64,000 bases of DNA from Flavobacteriaceae bacterium bin25 (GTDB lineage: Bacteria; Bacteroidota; Bacteroidia; Flavobacteriales; Flavobacteriaceae): positions 1-64,000 of the forward strand of contig MPMN01000004.1 in NCBI GenBank assembly GCA_002238525.1, read 5' to 3'. Both the position numbers and the translations under genes were made by a program. Of the stretch, positions 8,341-17,392 are shown piece by piece. How positions within the stretch are numbered: the stretch's first letter is position 1; the number at the start of each line of letters is the position of its first letter. A model generated the notes under the pieces. That model had not been told where the DNA came from and searched no databases. It saw nothing but the letters and a program-made list of their open reading frames with translations.

Positions 8341-10418
8341 AGCGTCATTTTATTTATCGAGACCTAAGCTGGCTTGATTTTAATGCTCGAGTGCTTCAAG
8401 AAGCTGAAGACCCCAGTGTTCCTCTTTTGGAACGATTGAGGTTTGTGGGTATTTTTTCAAGTAATCTCGACGAGTTTTTTCAGGTTCGCTATGCGACCCT
8501 AAAGCATATATCTCTTTCTCAGGATTCAGACAGAGAACTTATACATGGGTTTCCAATATCAGAATTAATTTCTAAAATCAACCAGAAAGTTATTAGACTC
8601 CAAAAAAAAAGTAATAGCGCGCTTGAAAAAATTCATGAAGAACTCAAGCAGCAGAATATTCATTTCATTGATGAAAAAGGAGCTAATGCAAAACAAATCA
8701 GATTTTTGAAAAACTACTTTATCAAAAAGGTAAATAACTTGCTATCCATACTTTTTCTTACAGATTTAACTCCAGAAAACTTAACCAATACCAACACCTT
8801 ACTTGCTGTAAAATTGATTATAAGAAAAGAAGAAAATAAATTCAATCCACCACAATTTGTGCTGATAGAAATCCCCAAGGAAATTGATAGGTTTGTGGTT
8901 TTGCCAAGAGAAAAGGGGAGTGATAAAAAGTGTGTAATCTTTTTAGATGATGTGATCAGACTTAATCTTGAAATGATTTTTCATCCATTTGATTGCACAA
9001 ATATAGAGGCACACATGATCAAAGTAACCCGAGATGCTATTTTGGATCTTGAAGAAGACTTTTCCAAGAGCTATGCAGAAAAAATAAAATCAAGCGTAGA
9101 AGAAAGAATCTTAGCTGAACCAGTACGTTTGGTTTACGATCAAAATATTTCGGGTGATACCTTGAAAATAATTAAGGAAAAGTTAGGTGTCAATGAATTT
9201 GATAGCCTAATTCCAGGGGGTAGGTACCACAACCGAAGTGATTATCTTGATTTTCCTTCTTTGGGAAGAAAGGATTTACAGTATAGATCTATAGAACCAA
9301 TCAATGTTCCTAACCTTTCAATGGAAAGCAGTTTAATATCATTGATAAAAAAGAAAGATTATCTGATTCATACTCCGTATCAAAATTTTGGTTACATAGT
9401 TAAACTTTTGCAAGAAGCCGCTGTGGATCCAGCGGTAAAGTCCATCAAAATAACCATTTATAGGCTGTCCAAAATATCTAATGTGGTCAGAGCATTAATT
9501 AATGCAGCACGAAACGGTAAGAAAGTATTGGTTCAAATTGAATTGCAGGCCAGGTTTGATGAAAGCAATAATCTCAGTCATGCCCATGCCTTAGAATCCT
9601 CTGGTGTTGAGCTCATTTTTGGAATTTCCGGATTGAAAGTGCACTCTAAAATATGTTTAATTGAGCGACATGAAAGAGGCAAGGTCAAGTATTATGGGTT
9701 TATCAGTACAGGAAATTTCAACGAAAGTAATTCAAGAGTATATACGGATTATACATTATTAACTTCACACCAACCAATTTTAAAAGATGTAAAAAAAGTC
9801 TTCGATTTTTTAAGAACTCCCTTTAAAAACTACAAATACAAGCATATTGTGGTTTCACCGAACTATACCTTAAATACTTTCAAACGATTGATCAAGCAAG
9901 AAATAAATAACCAGAAAAAGGGATTACCCTCAGGAATAAAGATAAAGGTAAATAGTGTATCTAATTGGCCGATAATCAAGTTATTGTATAAGGCCAGTCA
10001 AGAAAATGTAAAAATTGATATGATTGTCAGAGGGCTTTGTTGCTTAATCCCCAATTTAAAAGGGGTCAGTCAGCACATTGAAGTCATCAGTATCTTAGAT
10101 AGATTTTTAGAACACTCTAGGGTATACATTTTTACCAATGCAGGAAATCCAATTGTTTACATTTCTTCTGCTGATTTAATGACTAGAAACCTCCATTCAA
10201 GGGTAGAGGTTGCAGTACCTATTTATGATGAGGAGCTAAAAAAACAAATCATGAATACTTTTGATATATACTGGAAAGACAATAAAAAGGCTAGATTGAT
10301 TAACCAAAATCCTCAGAATAAATTTCGTGATTCCCATGAGGATTATCAGGTGAGGTCTCAGCTTGAGGTTTATAATTTTTTAAAGCAACAATCAGAAGCT
10401 ACTGTTGGTGAAAATTGA
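8337..10418 (+). CDS. ppk1: Polyphosphate kinase 1
   Basis: Reversibly polymerises the gamma phosphate of ATP into inorganic polyphosphate at the inner membrane. The 693 residues cover the full PPK1 layout: the N-terminal FIYRDLSWLDFNARVLQEA, the middle DSLIPGGRYHNRSDYLDFP, and the phospholipase-D-like catalytic halves with TIYRLSKxSxVVRALINAA, GKKVLVQIELQARFDE, the histidine in LKVHSKICLIER (autophosphorylation site by homology) and FISTGNFNE. Overlaps sixA by four bases and the following ppx gene by about 14, indicating translational coupling. Confidence 0.97.
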   Translation: MKRHFIYRDLSWLDFNARVLQEAEDPSVPLLERLRFVGIFSSNLDEFFQVRYATLKHISLSQDSDRELIHGFPISELISKINQKVIRLQKKSNSALEKIHEELKQQNIHFIDEKGANAKQIRFLKNYFIKKVNNLLSILFLTDLTPENLTNTNTLLAVKLIIRKEENKFNPPQFVLIEIPKEIDRFVVLPREKGSDKKCVIFLDDVIRLNLEMIFHPFDCTNIEAHMIKVTRDAILDLEEDFSKSYAEKIKSSVEERILAEPVRLVYDQNISGDTLKIIKEKLGVNEFDSLIPGGRYHNRSDYLDFPSLGRKDLQYRSIEPINVPNLSMESSLISLIKKKDYLIHTPYQNFGYIVKLLQEAAVDPAVKSIKITIYRLSKISNVVRALINAARNGKKVLVQIELQARFDESNNLSHAHALESSGVELIFGISGLKVHSKICLIERHERGKVKYYGFISTGNFNESNSRVYTDYTLLTSHQPILKDVKKVFDFLRTPFKNYKYKHIVVSPNYTLNTFKRLIKQEINNQKKGLPSGIKIKVNSVSNWPIIKLLYKASQENVKIDMIVRGLCCLIPNLKGVSQHIEVISILDRFLEHSRVYIFTNAGNPIVYISSADLMTRNLHSRVEVAVPIYDEELKKQIMNTFDIYWKDNKKARLINQNPQNKFRDSHEDYQVRSQLEVYNFLKQQSEATVGEN

Positions 10419-11310
10419 AAAATATGCGGCAATAGATATAGGTTCTAATGCTGTACGTATTTTGTTAGCCAATATAATTACCCAGAACGGAGTGTCTTCT
10501 TATCAAAAGAACTCACTTGTCCGTGTACCCATAAGGCTTGGTGAAGATGCATTTACCAAAGGGGTAATCTCTAGTCATAATTTTAATCGACTAGTAAAAG
10601 CGATGGTTGCGTTTGATTTATTGATGCAAGTCCATGGGGTAAAAAAATATGCTGCTTATGCTACTTCAGCACTTCGCTCTGTTACAAATCGAGCTGAAAT
10701 AGTCCAAAAGGTTTATCGCGAGTCTGGGATTAAAATTGAAATAATCTCAGGGAAGAAAGAAGCAGAGGTTATCTCAAGAACAACTTTTTCAAGTATTATT
10801 GATCAACAAAAAGTTTATTTATATGTAGATGTAGGTGGAGGGAGCACCGAGATATCATTATTAAAAAATGGAAAGTTTACCGATTCCAGGTCTTTTAGAA
10901 TAGGTACAGTACGACTGATTAATAATCTGGTTGAACAAAGTTTATGGGACAATATGGAAACATGGGTTAAAGCACACCTAAAGCCTTATAAAAAAGTGAA
11001 TATTTTGGGAACAGGGGGAAACATCAATAAGCTTCACAAATTAGCTGGTTTAGGGGAGGGGAAGCCTTTATCCTACCTTAAGCTCTTTACCTTTTATCAA
11101 GAACTGAGTTCAATGGATTACTTCCAAAGAATCACCAGGTACAAATTGAACCCAGATAGGTCCGATGTAATCATTCCTGCCATGCAGATATACATGAACA
11201 TTTTGCTATGGTCAAAAGCAAAATCAATCTATGTACCAAAAACAGGATTATCCGATGGCATGATTCGGGAATTAATTCTTGAGGACGGGAAAAAACTACT
11301 CAAGATTTAG
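10405..11310 (+). CDS. ppx: Ppx/GppA-family exopolyphosphatase
   Basis: Actin-like ATPase fold enzyme that releases phosphate from the ends of polyphosphate (or converts pppGpp to ppGpp). Signature motifs are AIDIGSNAVRILLA at the N-terminus and YVDVGGGSTEISLL near 138-151, with GTGGNINKLHKLAG later. At 301 residues it is the short form without the extra C-terminal domain. The start is either the TTG at 10405 or the GTG at 10408; both overlap ppk1. Next to ppk1 it gives the cell both synthesis and breakdown of polyphosphate. Its 3' end overlaps convergent dnaX by 15 bases. Confidence 0.93.
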   Translation: MVKIEKYAAIDIGSNAVRILLANIITQNGVSSYQKNSLVRVPIRLGEDAFTKGVISSHNFNRLVKAMVAFDLLMQVHGVKKYAAYATSALRSVTNRAEIVQKVYRESGIKIEIISGKKEAEVISRTTFSSIIDQQKVYLYVDVGGGSTEISLLKNGKFTDSRSFRIGTVRLINNLVEQSLWDNMETWVKAHLKPYKKVNILGTGGNINKLHKLAGLGEGKPLSYLKLFTFYQELSSMDYFQRITRYKLNPDRSDVIIPAMQIYMNILLWSKAKSIYVPKTGLSDGMIRELILEDGKKLLKI

Positions 11311-13185
11311 CTCTCTGATGAGCTTTTCCAAAGCTTTATTTTTTTTGATAAAGTATTTCACTTTTTCCTCATTGGACATTGGTTTGTCAATGGGTTTCTT
11401 GATACCAAGAGTGCATTCCAGTCTGATGGTTTGAGAATTAAAATAGTTTTTCATTGCTAATTCAAGTTTGGGTTGAATTTTCAGAAACTTATTTTTTATC
11501 ATGTTAGACCCATTGGCTGAAAAAGTGATTAGGTTGTTATGATTTATTTCAAACTCTCCCTTTTCCAGGATTGCTAGTTGAGACAAATCTGGATTAGAAT
11601 TGCAATGAGACTTCATATCCTTTTTAAATTGATTGATACCTTCATTATCTAAAACCTTTTGTTTTCCTTCATAGGTTTTACTACTAAGAAAATCCAAAGC
11701 TGAGACTAGATGCTCAACCTCTTTTTTATTCCCTATCGTACTATCTATCTCAGGTATGGCAAGAGTATCTTTATTTACCGTGGCAAGATTATCCGGGGTA
11801 TTAAATGAGGGTTTATCAGGTGTTTTAGACGTCTGAATTTGGCTAATTGGACTATGAACTTTTTTTACAGCTGATTTGGTCTTTATACCATTAGAGGATT
11901 CATTTCCAGGTATGATCGGATTAACTGGTGGCTTTTGGTCAGAATTCTCTTTAGAAGTTTTTGTTTCAGTTTTACTATGATTTTGATTTTCTAATGGAGG
12001 TTTATCTTCTTTATTTAATGGTAAACTACTACTTCCAGTATTAGTTCTATCTATCTGGGATTCAATACTTGGTGATTTAGTATTTCGAATATCCTCTACC
12101 GGAATCAGTTTATTGGGGGGTTTTTTGACAAAGTCTAAGGATACCAATTGGAGCAAACACAGTTCAATGTGGAGTTGTTTGTTATGACTAGTCTTATAGG
12201 TTAACTCACACTGGTGTACAATTTGTAAAGCCTCTAAAAGCCAAGTAACTTTAATTTTTTTTGCCAGTTGTTGATACAAATCAATAATGTTTTCCCCATA
12301 GTCTAATAGGTTAGTCGTTTTGGGGCTCTTGGTAAGTAAAATGTTTCGTAAGTGCTGACCTAAACCTAAAACGAATTCATAATTATCAAAACCGCTATAA
12401 AACAGATCATTATATTTCAATATCACTTCAGAGGTCTTGCCGGACTTGATGTTATTTACAATTTCAAGATAACTTTCAGTGTCGAGAATGTTTAGATTCT
12501 TTGCCACTAGTTTGGTGGTTAGCCTTCCATTGGTGAAACTGACCATTCGGTCTAAGATAGAAAGTGCATCACGCATTGCACCATCTGCTTTCTGGGCTAT
12601 AAGGTATAAAGCATCTTCTTGGTAGAATAGAGTTTTATCTTCAGTAATCTTTGAGAGATACCCAACGATTTCTTTGACTGAAATACGCCTGAAATCATAA
12701 ACTTGACAGCGGGATAGAATAGTGGGTATTATTTTGTTTTTTTCTGTTGTTGCCAGAATAAATATTACATTTTTTGGAGGTTCTTCTAAGGTTTTTAAAA
12801 AAGCATTAAATGCTTGTGTGCTCAGCATATGAGCTTCGTCAATGATATAGATTTTATGTGTCCCAATATGTGGAGGGATTCTTACCTGTTGGTTTAGTCT
12901 TCGGATATCCTCAACTGAGTTATTCGAAGCTGCATCCAGTTCGAAAATATTGAATGAAAAGTCTTCTTCATTTTTTTGATTATCAGAGGATTCGTTAACT
13001 TTTTTTGCTAAAATTCGGGCACAGCTGGTTTTACCAACACCTCGTGGACCGCAAAACAGAAGGGCTTTGGGAAGTTGATTTCTATCTAGAGCATTTTGAA
13101 GTGTCTGGGTAACTAATTCTTGTCCTACGACATCTTGGAATCTTTTCGGACGATATTTAAGGGCTGAAACAACAAAATTTTTCAT
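11296..13185 (-). CDS. dnaX: DNA polymerase III subunit gamma/tau
   Basis: Clamp-loader ATPase of the replicative polymerase. The 629 residues show the Walker A motif GPRGVGKTSCARILA, Walker B IYIIDEAHMLS, sensor region LATTEKNKIIPTILSRCQ, and lid KADGAMRDALSILDRM. A low-complexity S/T/K/N linker spans about 360-480, followed by a small tau-like C-terminal domain. The four-cysteine zinc module usual between Walker A and DELDAAS is replaced by a short NESSDNQKNEEDFSF loop; I recall the same loss in flavobacterial DnaX, so it is probably lineage-typical. No obvious slippery sequence for gamma production was identified. A promoter box ends five bases before the ATG. Confidence 0.96.
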   Translation of the reverse strand: MKNFVVSALKYRPKRFQDVVGQELVTQTLQNALDRNQLPKALLFCGPRGVGKTSCARILAKKVNESSDNQKNEEDFSFNIFELDAASNNSVEDIRRLNQQVRIPPHIGTHKIYIIDEAHMLSTQAFNAFLKTLEEPPKNVIFILATTEKNKIIPTILSRCQVYDFRRISVKEIVGYLSKITEDKTLFYQEDALYLIAQKADGAMRDALSILDRMVSFTNGRLTTKLVAKNLNILDTESYLEIVNNIKSGKTSEVILKYNDLFYSGFDNYEFVLGLGQHLRNILLTKSPKTTNLLDYGENIIDLYQQLAKKIKVTWLLEALQIVHQCELTYKTSHNKQLHIELCLLQLVSLDFVKKPPNKLIPVEDIRNTKSPSIESQIDRTNTGSSSLPLNKEDKPPLENQNHSKTETKTSKENSDQKPPVNPIIPGNESSNGIKTKSAVKKVHSPISQIQTSKTPDKPSFNTPDNLATVNKDTLAIPEIDSTIGNKKEVEHLVSALDFLSSKTYEGKQKVLDNEGINQFKKDMKSHCNSNPDLSQLAILEKGEFEINHNNLITFSANGSNMIKNKFLKIQPKLELAMKNYFNSQTIRLECTLGIKKPIDKPMSNEEKVKYFIKKNKALEKLIRELNLE

Positions 13186-13190
13186 TTCAA

Positions 13191-13198
13191 CAAAGTTA
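13191..13198 (-). promoter_or_regulatory. Bacteroidota -7 promoter box of dnaX
   Basis: TAACTTTG on the minus strand is an exact TAnnTTTG match. Only five bases (TTGAA) separate it from the ATG, so transcription would start at or within a base or two of the start codon. The dnaX mRNA is therefore predicted to be leaderless or nearly so. Confidence 0.55.
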
Positions 13199-13278
13199 AG
13201 CAGATGATCTTCCGAATATCTACTTCTGGAAAATGAAATTCATCTAATTTTTAAACTTCATTGTTATAATTTTACCGG

Positions 13279-13569
13279 TGGCAGACTAGTCTACCGCTCA
13301 ATTCAGTTGGGAGGAAAGTCCGGACACCACAGAGAAGCATAGCGGGTAACACCCGTCACTTAAGATAATTAAGTAGGACAAGTGCAACAGAAAGAATGTA
13401 CAACACGGTTGTAGTGAAATCAGGTAAACTCTATGCGGTGCAACATCAAGTATACTCACGTTTGAGAACTTCTCGTTCGATGTGAGAGGGTAGATGGCTA
13501 GAGTTCGTCAGTAATGGCGATCCCAGATAAATGGTAGATCTCGACAGAATCCGGCTTATCGGTCTGCCT
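13279..13569 (+). ncRNA. rnpB: RNase P RNA (class A)
   Basis: Catalytic RNA that cleaves 5' leaders from tRNA precursors. Universal core elements are visible: GAGGAAAGTCCGGAC at 13311-13325 (P4 5' side/CR I) and ACAGAATCCGGCTTAT at 13544-13559 (CR V, P4 3' side), with ACAGAAA near 13388 and GTGAAA near 13415. Stem P1 is formed by GGCAGAC (13280-13286) and GTCTGCC (13562-13568), which fixes the ends. About 290 nucleotides, somewhat short of the 370 usual for E. coli-type molecules. A degenerate -7 box (TAATTTTA, 13267-13274) lies just upstream. Its 3' end overlaps the 3' end of rsmD on the other strand. Confidence 0.95.
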
Positions 13570-14107
13570 TTTGGTTATAAAAACTAAGACAAGAATTACC
13601 ATATTTTCTATTCTCGGAGAACAAATTCTCCCCAGAGAGGTCTGTTTTCTTTTCGTGCTCAATAATCAAACTTCCCTCAGGTTTTAGCAACTCTTTTTTT
13701 TCGATGCGCCTGATTAATTGATGATAAGATTTCTGATTAAAATTATAGGGTGGGTCAGCAAATATTAGATCAAATTTTTCTTGACAGACTTCTAAATAGT
13801 CATAGGCATTCATATGAACTACATTGATTGACATATTTAAATCACGGCATGTTCTGTCTAAAAAATTGGCTGATTTATAATTACCTTCAACAGCAGTAAT
13901 TAGCTCTGTTCCTCTTGAAGCGAATTCATAGCTAATATTTCCGGTTCCAGAAAATAAATCCAAAACTGAAATTTTTTGGAAATCAAACATAGAATTAATA
14001 ATATTAAAAAGAGCCTCTTTTACACGGTCAGAAGTAGGTCTAGCGTTTAATCCATGGGGAAATCTAATTTTTCTTCCCTTATGAGTTCCAGCAATGATTC
14101 GTATCAC
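13556..14107 (-). CDS. rsmD: 16S rRNA (guanine-966-N2)-methyltransferase
   Basis: Methylates G966 of 16S rRNA in the small subunit. A Rossmann-fold methyltransferase of 183 residues: MIRIIAGTHKGRKIRFP start, RPTSDRVKEALFNII, SAM motif LDLFSGTGNISYE near 49-61, and the catalytic DPPYNF near 118-123. All are diagnostic for RsmD. It follows the DUF3822 gene with a one-base gap. Its stop codon at 13556-13558 lies inside the 3' end of the convergent RNase P RNA. Confidence 0.95.
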   Translation of the reverse strand: MIRIIAGTHKGRKIRFPHGLNARPTSDRVKEALFNIINSMFDFQKISVLDLFSGTGNISYEFASRGTELITAVEGNYKSANFLDRTCRDLNMSINVVHMNAYDYLEVCQEKFDLIFADPPYNFNQKSYHQLIRRIEKKELLKPEGSLIIEHEKKTDLSGENLFSENRKYGNSCLSFYNQKADR

Positions 14108-14108
14108 C

Positions 14109-14855
14109 TCAACTAAACAAATACCATGGATAATGGTAGATACTATGGGTTGCTTCAGTTGGGATTATTTCATTGTTGAAGTATTCGATTTTGAAATAAT
14201 CTTTTAGGCTATTATATATAGGGACATATTTTTCTTGTTTTCCTATTGGAACTATTGCAAGATTTCTGTATGATAAATTATTTGCTTCAATAAAGCAAAG
14301 TAAAATATAAATCAATTCTGTCTCGCTCTCATATTCAAAGCGATTTGCGCCGCAAAACTTTTTGCCTTTAAAAAAAAATAGGTCTAGATAACGAGATTGA
14401 AAAAAAACTACGAGTTTATTATCTGAATGGATTTTTCCTATGTTTCTGGTAAGAAAGTGGTAGATCTTATCCCAGGCATGAACAGATTTTAATTCGGTTT
14501 TTAGCTCTTCACTTAGACTATCTAATCTATCTGAGGTGTAAAAAACATTAATTAGGTTATGTTTTTGAATTAGGTTATAGCTGCAAGAGTAGTTTGAAGG
14601 TTTTTGACAGAAATTTTTGATATAATCAATGGGTGTACTTTGGCGAAAGTATTTGTTTGGAACAAACACTGAGGGATATTCAAAGGCGATACACTCAATC
14701 TGGTATTGTTCATTTCTTTTTTTTGGAATATTACTAGAAATCAAGGAACCCAATTTGGAAAAATCGGATTGTACTCCAGAAATTAATTGGTTTGATTTAC
14801 TAAGGAAAAATTCATCCAAGAATAAATGGATCGAAAGTTTCTCTGGTGATGTCAA
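14109..14855 (-). CDS. DUF3822 family protein
   Basis: The 248-residue product starts MTSPEKLSIHLFLDEFF and has alternating beta/alpha character without signal or membrane segments. It is assigned to DUF3822, a Bacteroidota family that I recall immediately upstream of rsmD; the assignment rests mainly on the KLSIxxxLD start, size and position. Members have an actin/ASKHA-like look, but no biochemical role is known to me. It is five bases downstream of the membrane-anchored protein gene and one base upstream of rsmD, so the three form an operon. Confidence 0.7.
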   Translation of the reverse strand: MTSPEKLSIHLFLDEFFLSKSNQLISGVQSDFSKLGSLISSNIPKKRNEQYQIECIAFEYPSVFVPNKYFRQSTPIDYIKNFCQKPSNYSCSYNLIQKHNLINVFYTSDRLDSLSEELKTELKSVHAWDKIYHFLTRNIGKIHSDNKLVVFFQSRYLDLFFFKGKKFCGANRFEYESETELIYILLCFIEANNLSYRNLAIVPIGKQEKYVPIYNSLKDYFKIEYFNNEIIPTEATHSIYHYPWYLFS

Positions 14856-14860
14856 TTCAA

Positions 14861-15520
14861 TTATTCTCTTTGGGCATCAAAAATTGTGGGCCAATTTCCA
14901 TTGGTACTGACATCAGTGAGGGATCCGAGGACAATATCTGGACCATTTACTCCATCCACAGAAACCAATTCCTCTTCTTGTTTTAGCAAGCGTTCGTTTT
15001 GGTCGTGGAGTATGATTTTTTTAGGAACTTTAACTTCGAATACGGGGACCTTAAATCCGTTTTTATCAATGATTTTGGCTTTTAAATCAAAGGTTTCATC
15101 CACATCTTTTATGGGTATCGCAGCCATTTCTAAGAACCTTAGATCATTTCCAAAGAGTGAATCTTTCACTGAAACAAATCCTAGAGTATCAATGATTATT
15201 ACTTCTTGTAGCATATCAATTTGATAAATTGGATCGTAGGCATAATAGGATGAATCTCGTTGCTGGGTTATGGTGAATATTCCTCTATCCACAAAAGAGA
15301 TCAGACTATCAAAATCTTTCGCAAATTTTCCAATAACATCTTTGTGAGCTATCTGAGCAATACGGATATCTTTCAGCCGATCAATAACAACTGCATATCG
15401 TTGATTTTTGATTTTGTTGAACCTGATGGGATCATTGATGGATTGATAAATTTTTACGGTAAAAAAAATTGACAGCACCCATAGGACCACAACGCTAACT
15501 GTCTTGGTTTTTTTGTTCAT
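14861..15520 (-). CDS. Membrane-anchored protein of unknown function
   Basis: A 219-residue protein with one N-terminal transmembrane segment (VSVVVLWVLSIFFTVKIY, about residues 8-25) and a hydrophilic periplasm-facing remainder by topology. The segment RLKDIRIAQIAHKDVIGKFA looks like a helical region seen in a Bacteroidota-specific hypothetical family; the C-terminus is GSLTDVSTNGNWPTIFDA. No catalytic motif is visible. It is the first gene of the operon with DUF3822 and rsmD, with a promoter box 26 bases before the ATG. Confidence 0.75.
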   Translation of the reverse strand: MNKKTKTVSVVVLWVLSIFFTVKIYQSINDPIRFNKIKNQRYAVVIDRLKDIRIAQIAHKDVIGKFAKDFDSLISFVDRGIFTITQQRDSSYYAYDPIYQIDMLQEVIIIDTLGFVSVKDSLFGNDLRFLEMAAIPIKDVDETFDLKAKIIDKNGFKVPVFEVKVPKKIILHDQNERLLKQEEELVSVDGVNGPDIVLGSLTDVSTNGNWPTIFDAQRE

Positions 15521-15546
15521 TTAATTCAAATTATTTTCAATTTTAA

Positions 15547-15554
15547 CAAATTTA
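15547..15554 (-). promoter_or_regulatory. Bacteroidota -7 promoter box of the rsmD operon
   Basis: TAAATTTG on the minus strand, 26 bases ahead of the ATG at 15520. A second identical octamer lies at 15583-15590, so either or both could serve. Confidence 0.5.
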
Positions 15555-15763
15555 CATTTTCTATGTTCATTTTTCCCATCTACAAATTTAAACTAACTAC
15601 ATTTATTCCGAATTTCTTATGTGAATTAACTAAAATTATTCTCCAAAAGGTTCAATATTTGAAATAATTACCAAACTTTGTTGTTCATGAAAAGTAAAGT
15701 TATACTATTGATGATGATGAATCAAATGATATTCACTCAGGTACCTAATAGAGGTTTTATCTG

Positions 15764-16513
15764 ATGAGAGCAGTTTGTTTGATTCCTGCTCGATTGGCTT
15801 CTAGTCGTTTACCCCAAAAACTTTTACAGACTATCGGGCAGAAATCCATCATTGAGCATACGTATCTCAATGCATTAAAATTCGATATTTTTCATAAAGT
15901 AGCTGTAGTTACTGACAGTATTAAAATTCAAAAAGTTATCAATGATATCGGTGGTGAAGTTATATACAAACCTTTGAATTATGAATGTGGTACTGATCGA
16001 GTTGCTGATGTCGTTGATTTGTTTGATGGGGAGATTATATTCAACATTCAGGGTGATGAGCCATTTCTATCGAAATCCTGTATTATGGATATGTTGAACG
16101 AATTCAAGGATGATTCTAATGATGATATTGATATCGTTTCATCTATGGTATTATTCGAAGATGGAAGAGAAATAGAAAATCCAAACAACGTAAAGGTGGT
16201 TACAGATATCTACAGTAATGCCCTTTATTTTTCTCGTTCAGTTATACCTTACCGGAGAGGAAAGACAGGATTTAATGCCTTTTACAAACATCAGGGAGTC
16301 TATGGATTTCGAAAGGCAACACTTCAAGATCTCAAAGACCGTCCAAGATCACCCTTAGAAAACGAAGAGAAAATAGAAGCAATAGGTTTTTTAGAAATAG
16401 GGATGAAAATTCGTATGGTAATAAATAATACCAACACAATAGGAATTGATACCCCCGAAGATCTTATTAGGGCTAGAGAATTTTATCAAAAAATAAATAA
16501 GAGACTATCGTAA
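15764..16513 (+). CDS. kdsB: 3-deoxy-manno-octulosonate cytidylyltransferase
   Basis: Activates Kdo as CMP-Kdo for lipopolysaccharide core synthesis. The 249 residues start MRAVCLIPARLASSRLPQKL (nucleotide-binding loop) and include ECGTDRVADVV, FNIQGDEPFL and ENEEKIEAIGFLE, matching KdsB in order and size. It is a monocistronic gene between divergently and convergently oriented neighbours, with its own terminator at 16529. It works with the lpx genes at 46067-49264 in outer-membrane biogenesis. Confidence 0.95.
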   Translation: MRAVCLIPARLASSRLPQKLLQTIGQKSIIEHTYLNALKFDIFHKVAVVTDSIKIQKVINDIGGEVIYKPLNYECGTDRVADVVDLFDGEIIFNIQGDEPFLSKSCIMDMLNEFKDDSNDDIDIVSSMVLFEDGREIENPNNVKVVTDIYSNALYFSRSVIPYRRGKTGFNAFYKHQGVYGFRKATLQDLKDRPRSPLENEEKIEAIGFLEIGMKIRMVINNTNTIGIDTPEDLIRAREFYQKINKRLS

Positions 16514-16528
16514 AAAATGTACTAATAG

Positions 16529-16563
16529 AAATCAGATGGCACTAAAAGACTCGCCTGATTTTT
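16529..16563 (+). terminator. Rho-independent terminator after kdsB
   Basis: AAATCAG (16529-16535) pairs with CTGATTT (16555-16561), with an inner GC pair and a T run that continues to 16563. It lies 16 bases after the kdsB stop and 60 bases before the convergent yebC stop. Confidence 0.65.
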
Positions 16564-16622
16564 GGAGTGCTATTTGCTTGAATGTAAAATAGATAGACTG
16601 CTGAAATTTGACTATCGTTTGA

Positions 16623-17333
16623 TTATACTTCAAGGTTATAAAACACTTGTTGAACATCTTGGTCATTCTCTAGTTTGTCAAGTAGTTTATAGAATAAGTC
16701 CTTTTCTTTTTGATTCGCTTTTACTTGTTTTTTGGGGATTCTTTCAAAACCTGAAGAAACGATATCAATTTGTTGGTTTTCCAAAAAACTTAGGATTGAG
16801 GCAAATTGATCAAATGGTCCAACTATGGTCAGTAAATTTTTATTCAAATGTAAATGTTCAACACCAAAATCAATCAGGGAAAACTCTAATTCGTCAAGAA
16901 TGATTTCCTTTAGCTGAATTGTAAAATGACAATAATGGTCAAATAGATATTCCACTGAACCTGAGGTAGCTAAATTTCCACCAACCTTATTGAAGTAGCT
17001 TCTGATGTTTCCAACAGTCCTATTATTGTTATCTGTAGTGGTCTGAATAAATAGAGCGATTCCCCCTGGTATATATCCTTCATAATTGACTTCTTTATAG
17101 TCTTTGTTTTCATTTTGTGTTGCTTTTTTTATTGCCCGTTCAATATTTTCTTTGGGCATATTTGCTGCTTTGCAATTTTGGATTATAGCTCTGAGTTTGG
17201 CATTGTTTTTTGGGTCGGGGCCACTTTCTTTAACTGCCATATAGACATCTTTAACCAATCTGGTGAAGGTTTTAGCAATTGCACTCCACCTTTTGAATTT
17301 TCGTTCTTTCCTGAATTCAAATGCCCTTCCCAC
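16623..17333 (-). CDS. yebC: YebC/PmpR (TACO1) family protein
   Basis: The 236-residue protein starts MGRAFEFRKERKFKRW and contains AKTFTRLVKDVYMAVKESG, the AIIQNCKAANMPKENIERAIKKA core, YEGYIPGGIALFIQTTTDN and RSYFNKVGGNLATSGSV. These are the YebC signature blocks. The family was first described as DNA-binding transcriptional regulators; more recent work ties members to translation of difficult sequences such as polyproline stretches. Which role applies here is not visible. It is convergent with kdsB and downstream of gcvT on the same strand. Confidence 0.95.
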   Translation of the reverse strand: MGRAFEFRKERKFKRWSAIAKTFTRLVKDVYMAVKESGPDPKNNAKLRAIIQNCKAANMPKENIERAIKKATQNENKDYKEVNYEGYIPGGIALFIQTTTDNNNRTVGNIRSYFNKVGGNLATSGSVEYLFDHYCHFTIQLKEIILDELEFSLIDFGVEHLHLNKNLLTIVGPFDQFASILSFLENQQIDIVSSGFERIPKKQVKANQKEKDLFYKLLDKLENDQDVQQVFYNLEV

Positions 17334-17392
17334 TTATTTAGTTTTTAGATGCAGTGACAATAAAAATTTATGATTATCTCGTTCAGACGACT

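Noticed and set aside
11296-13185. Loss of the DnaX zinc-binding cysteines as a novelty
   Set aside because: I recall the same loss in flavobacterial DnaX proteins, so it is probably lineage-typical and not special to this genome.
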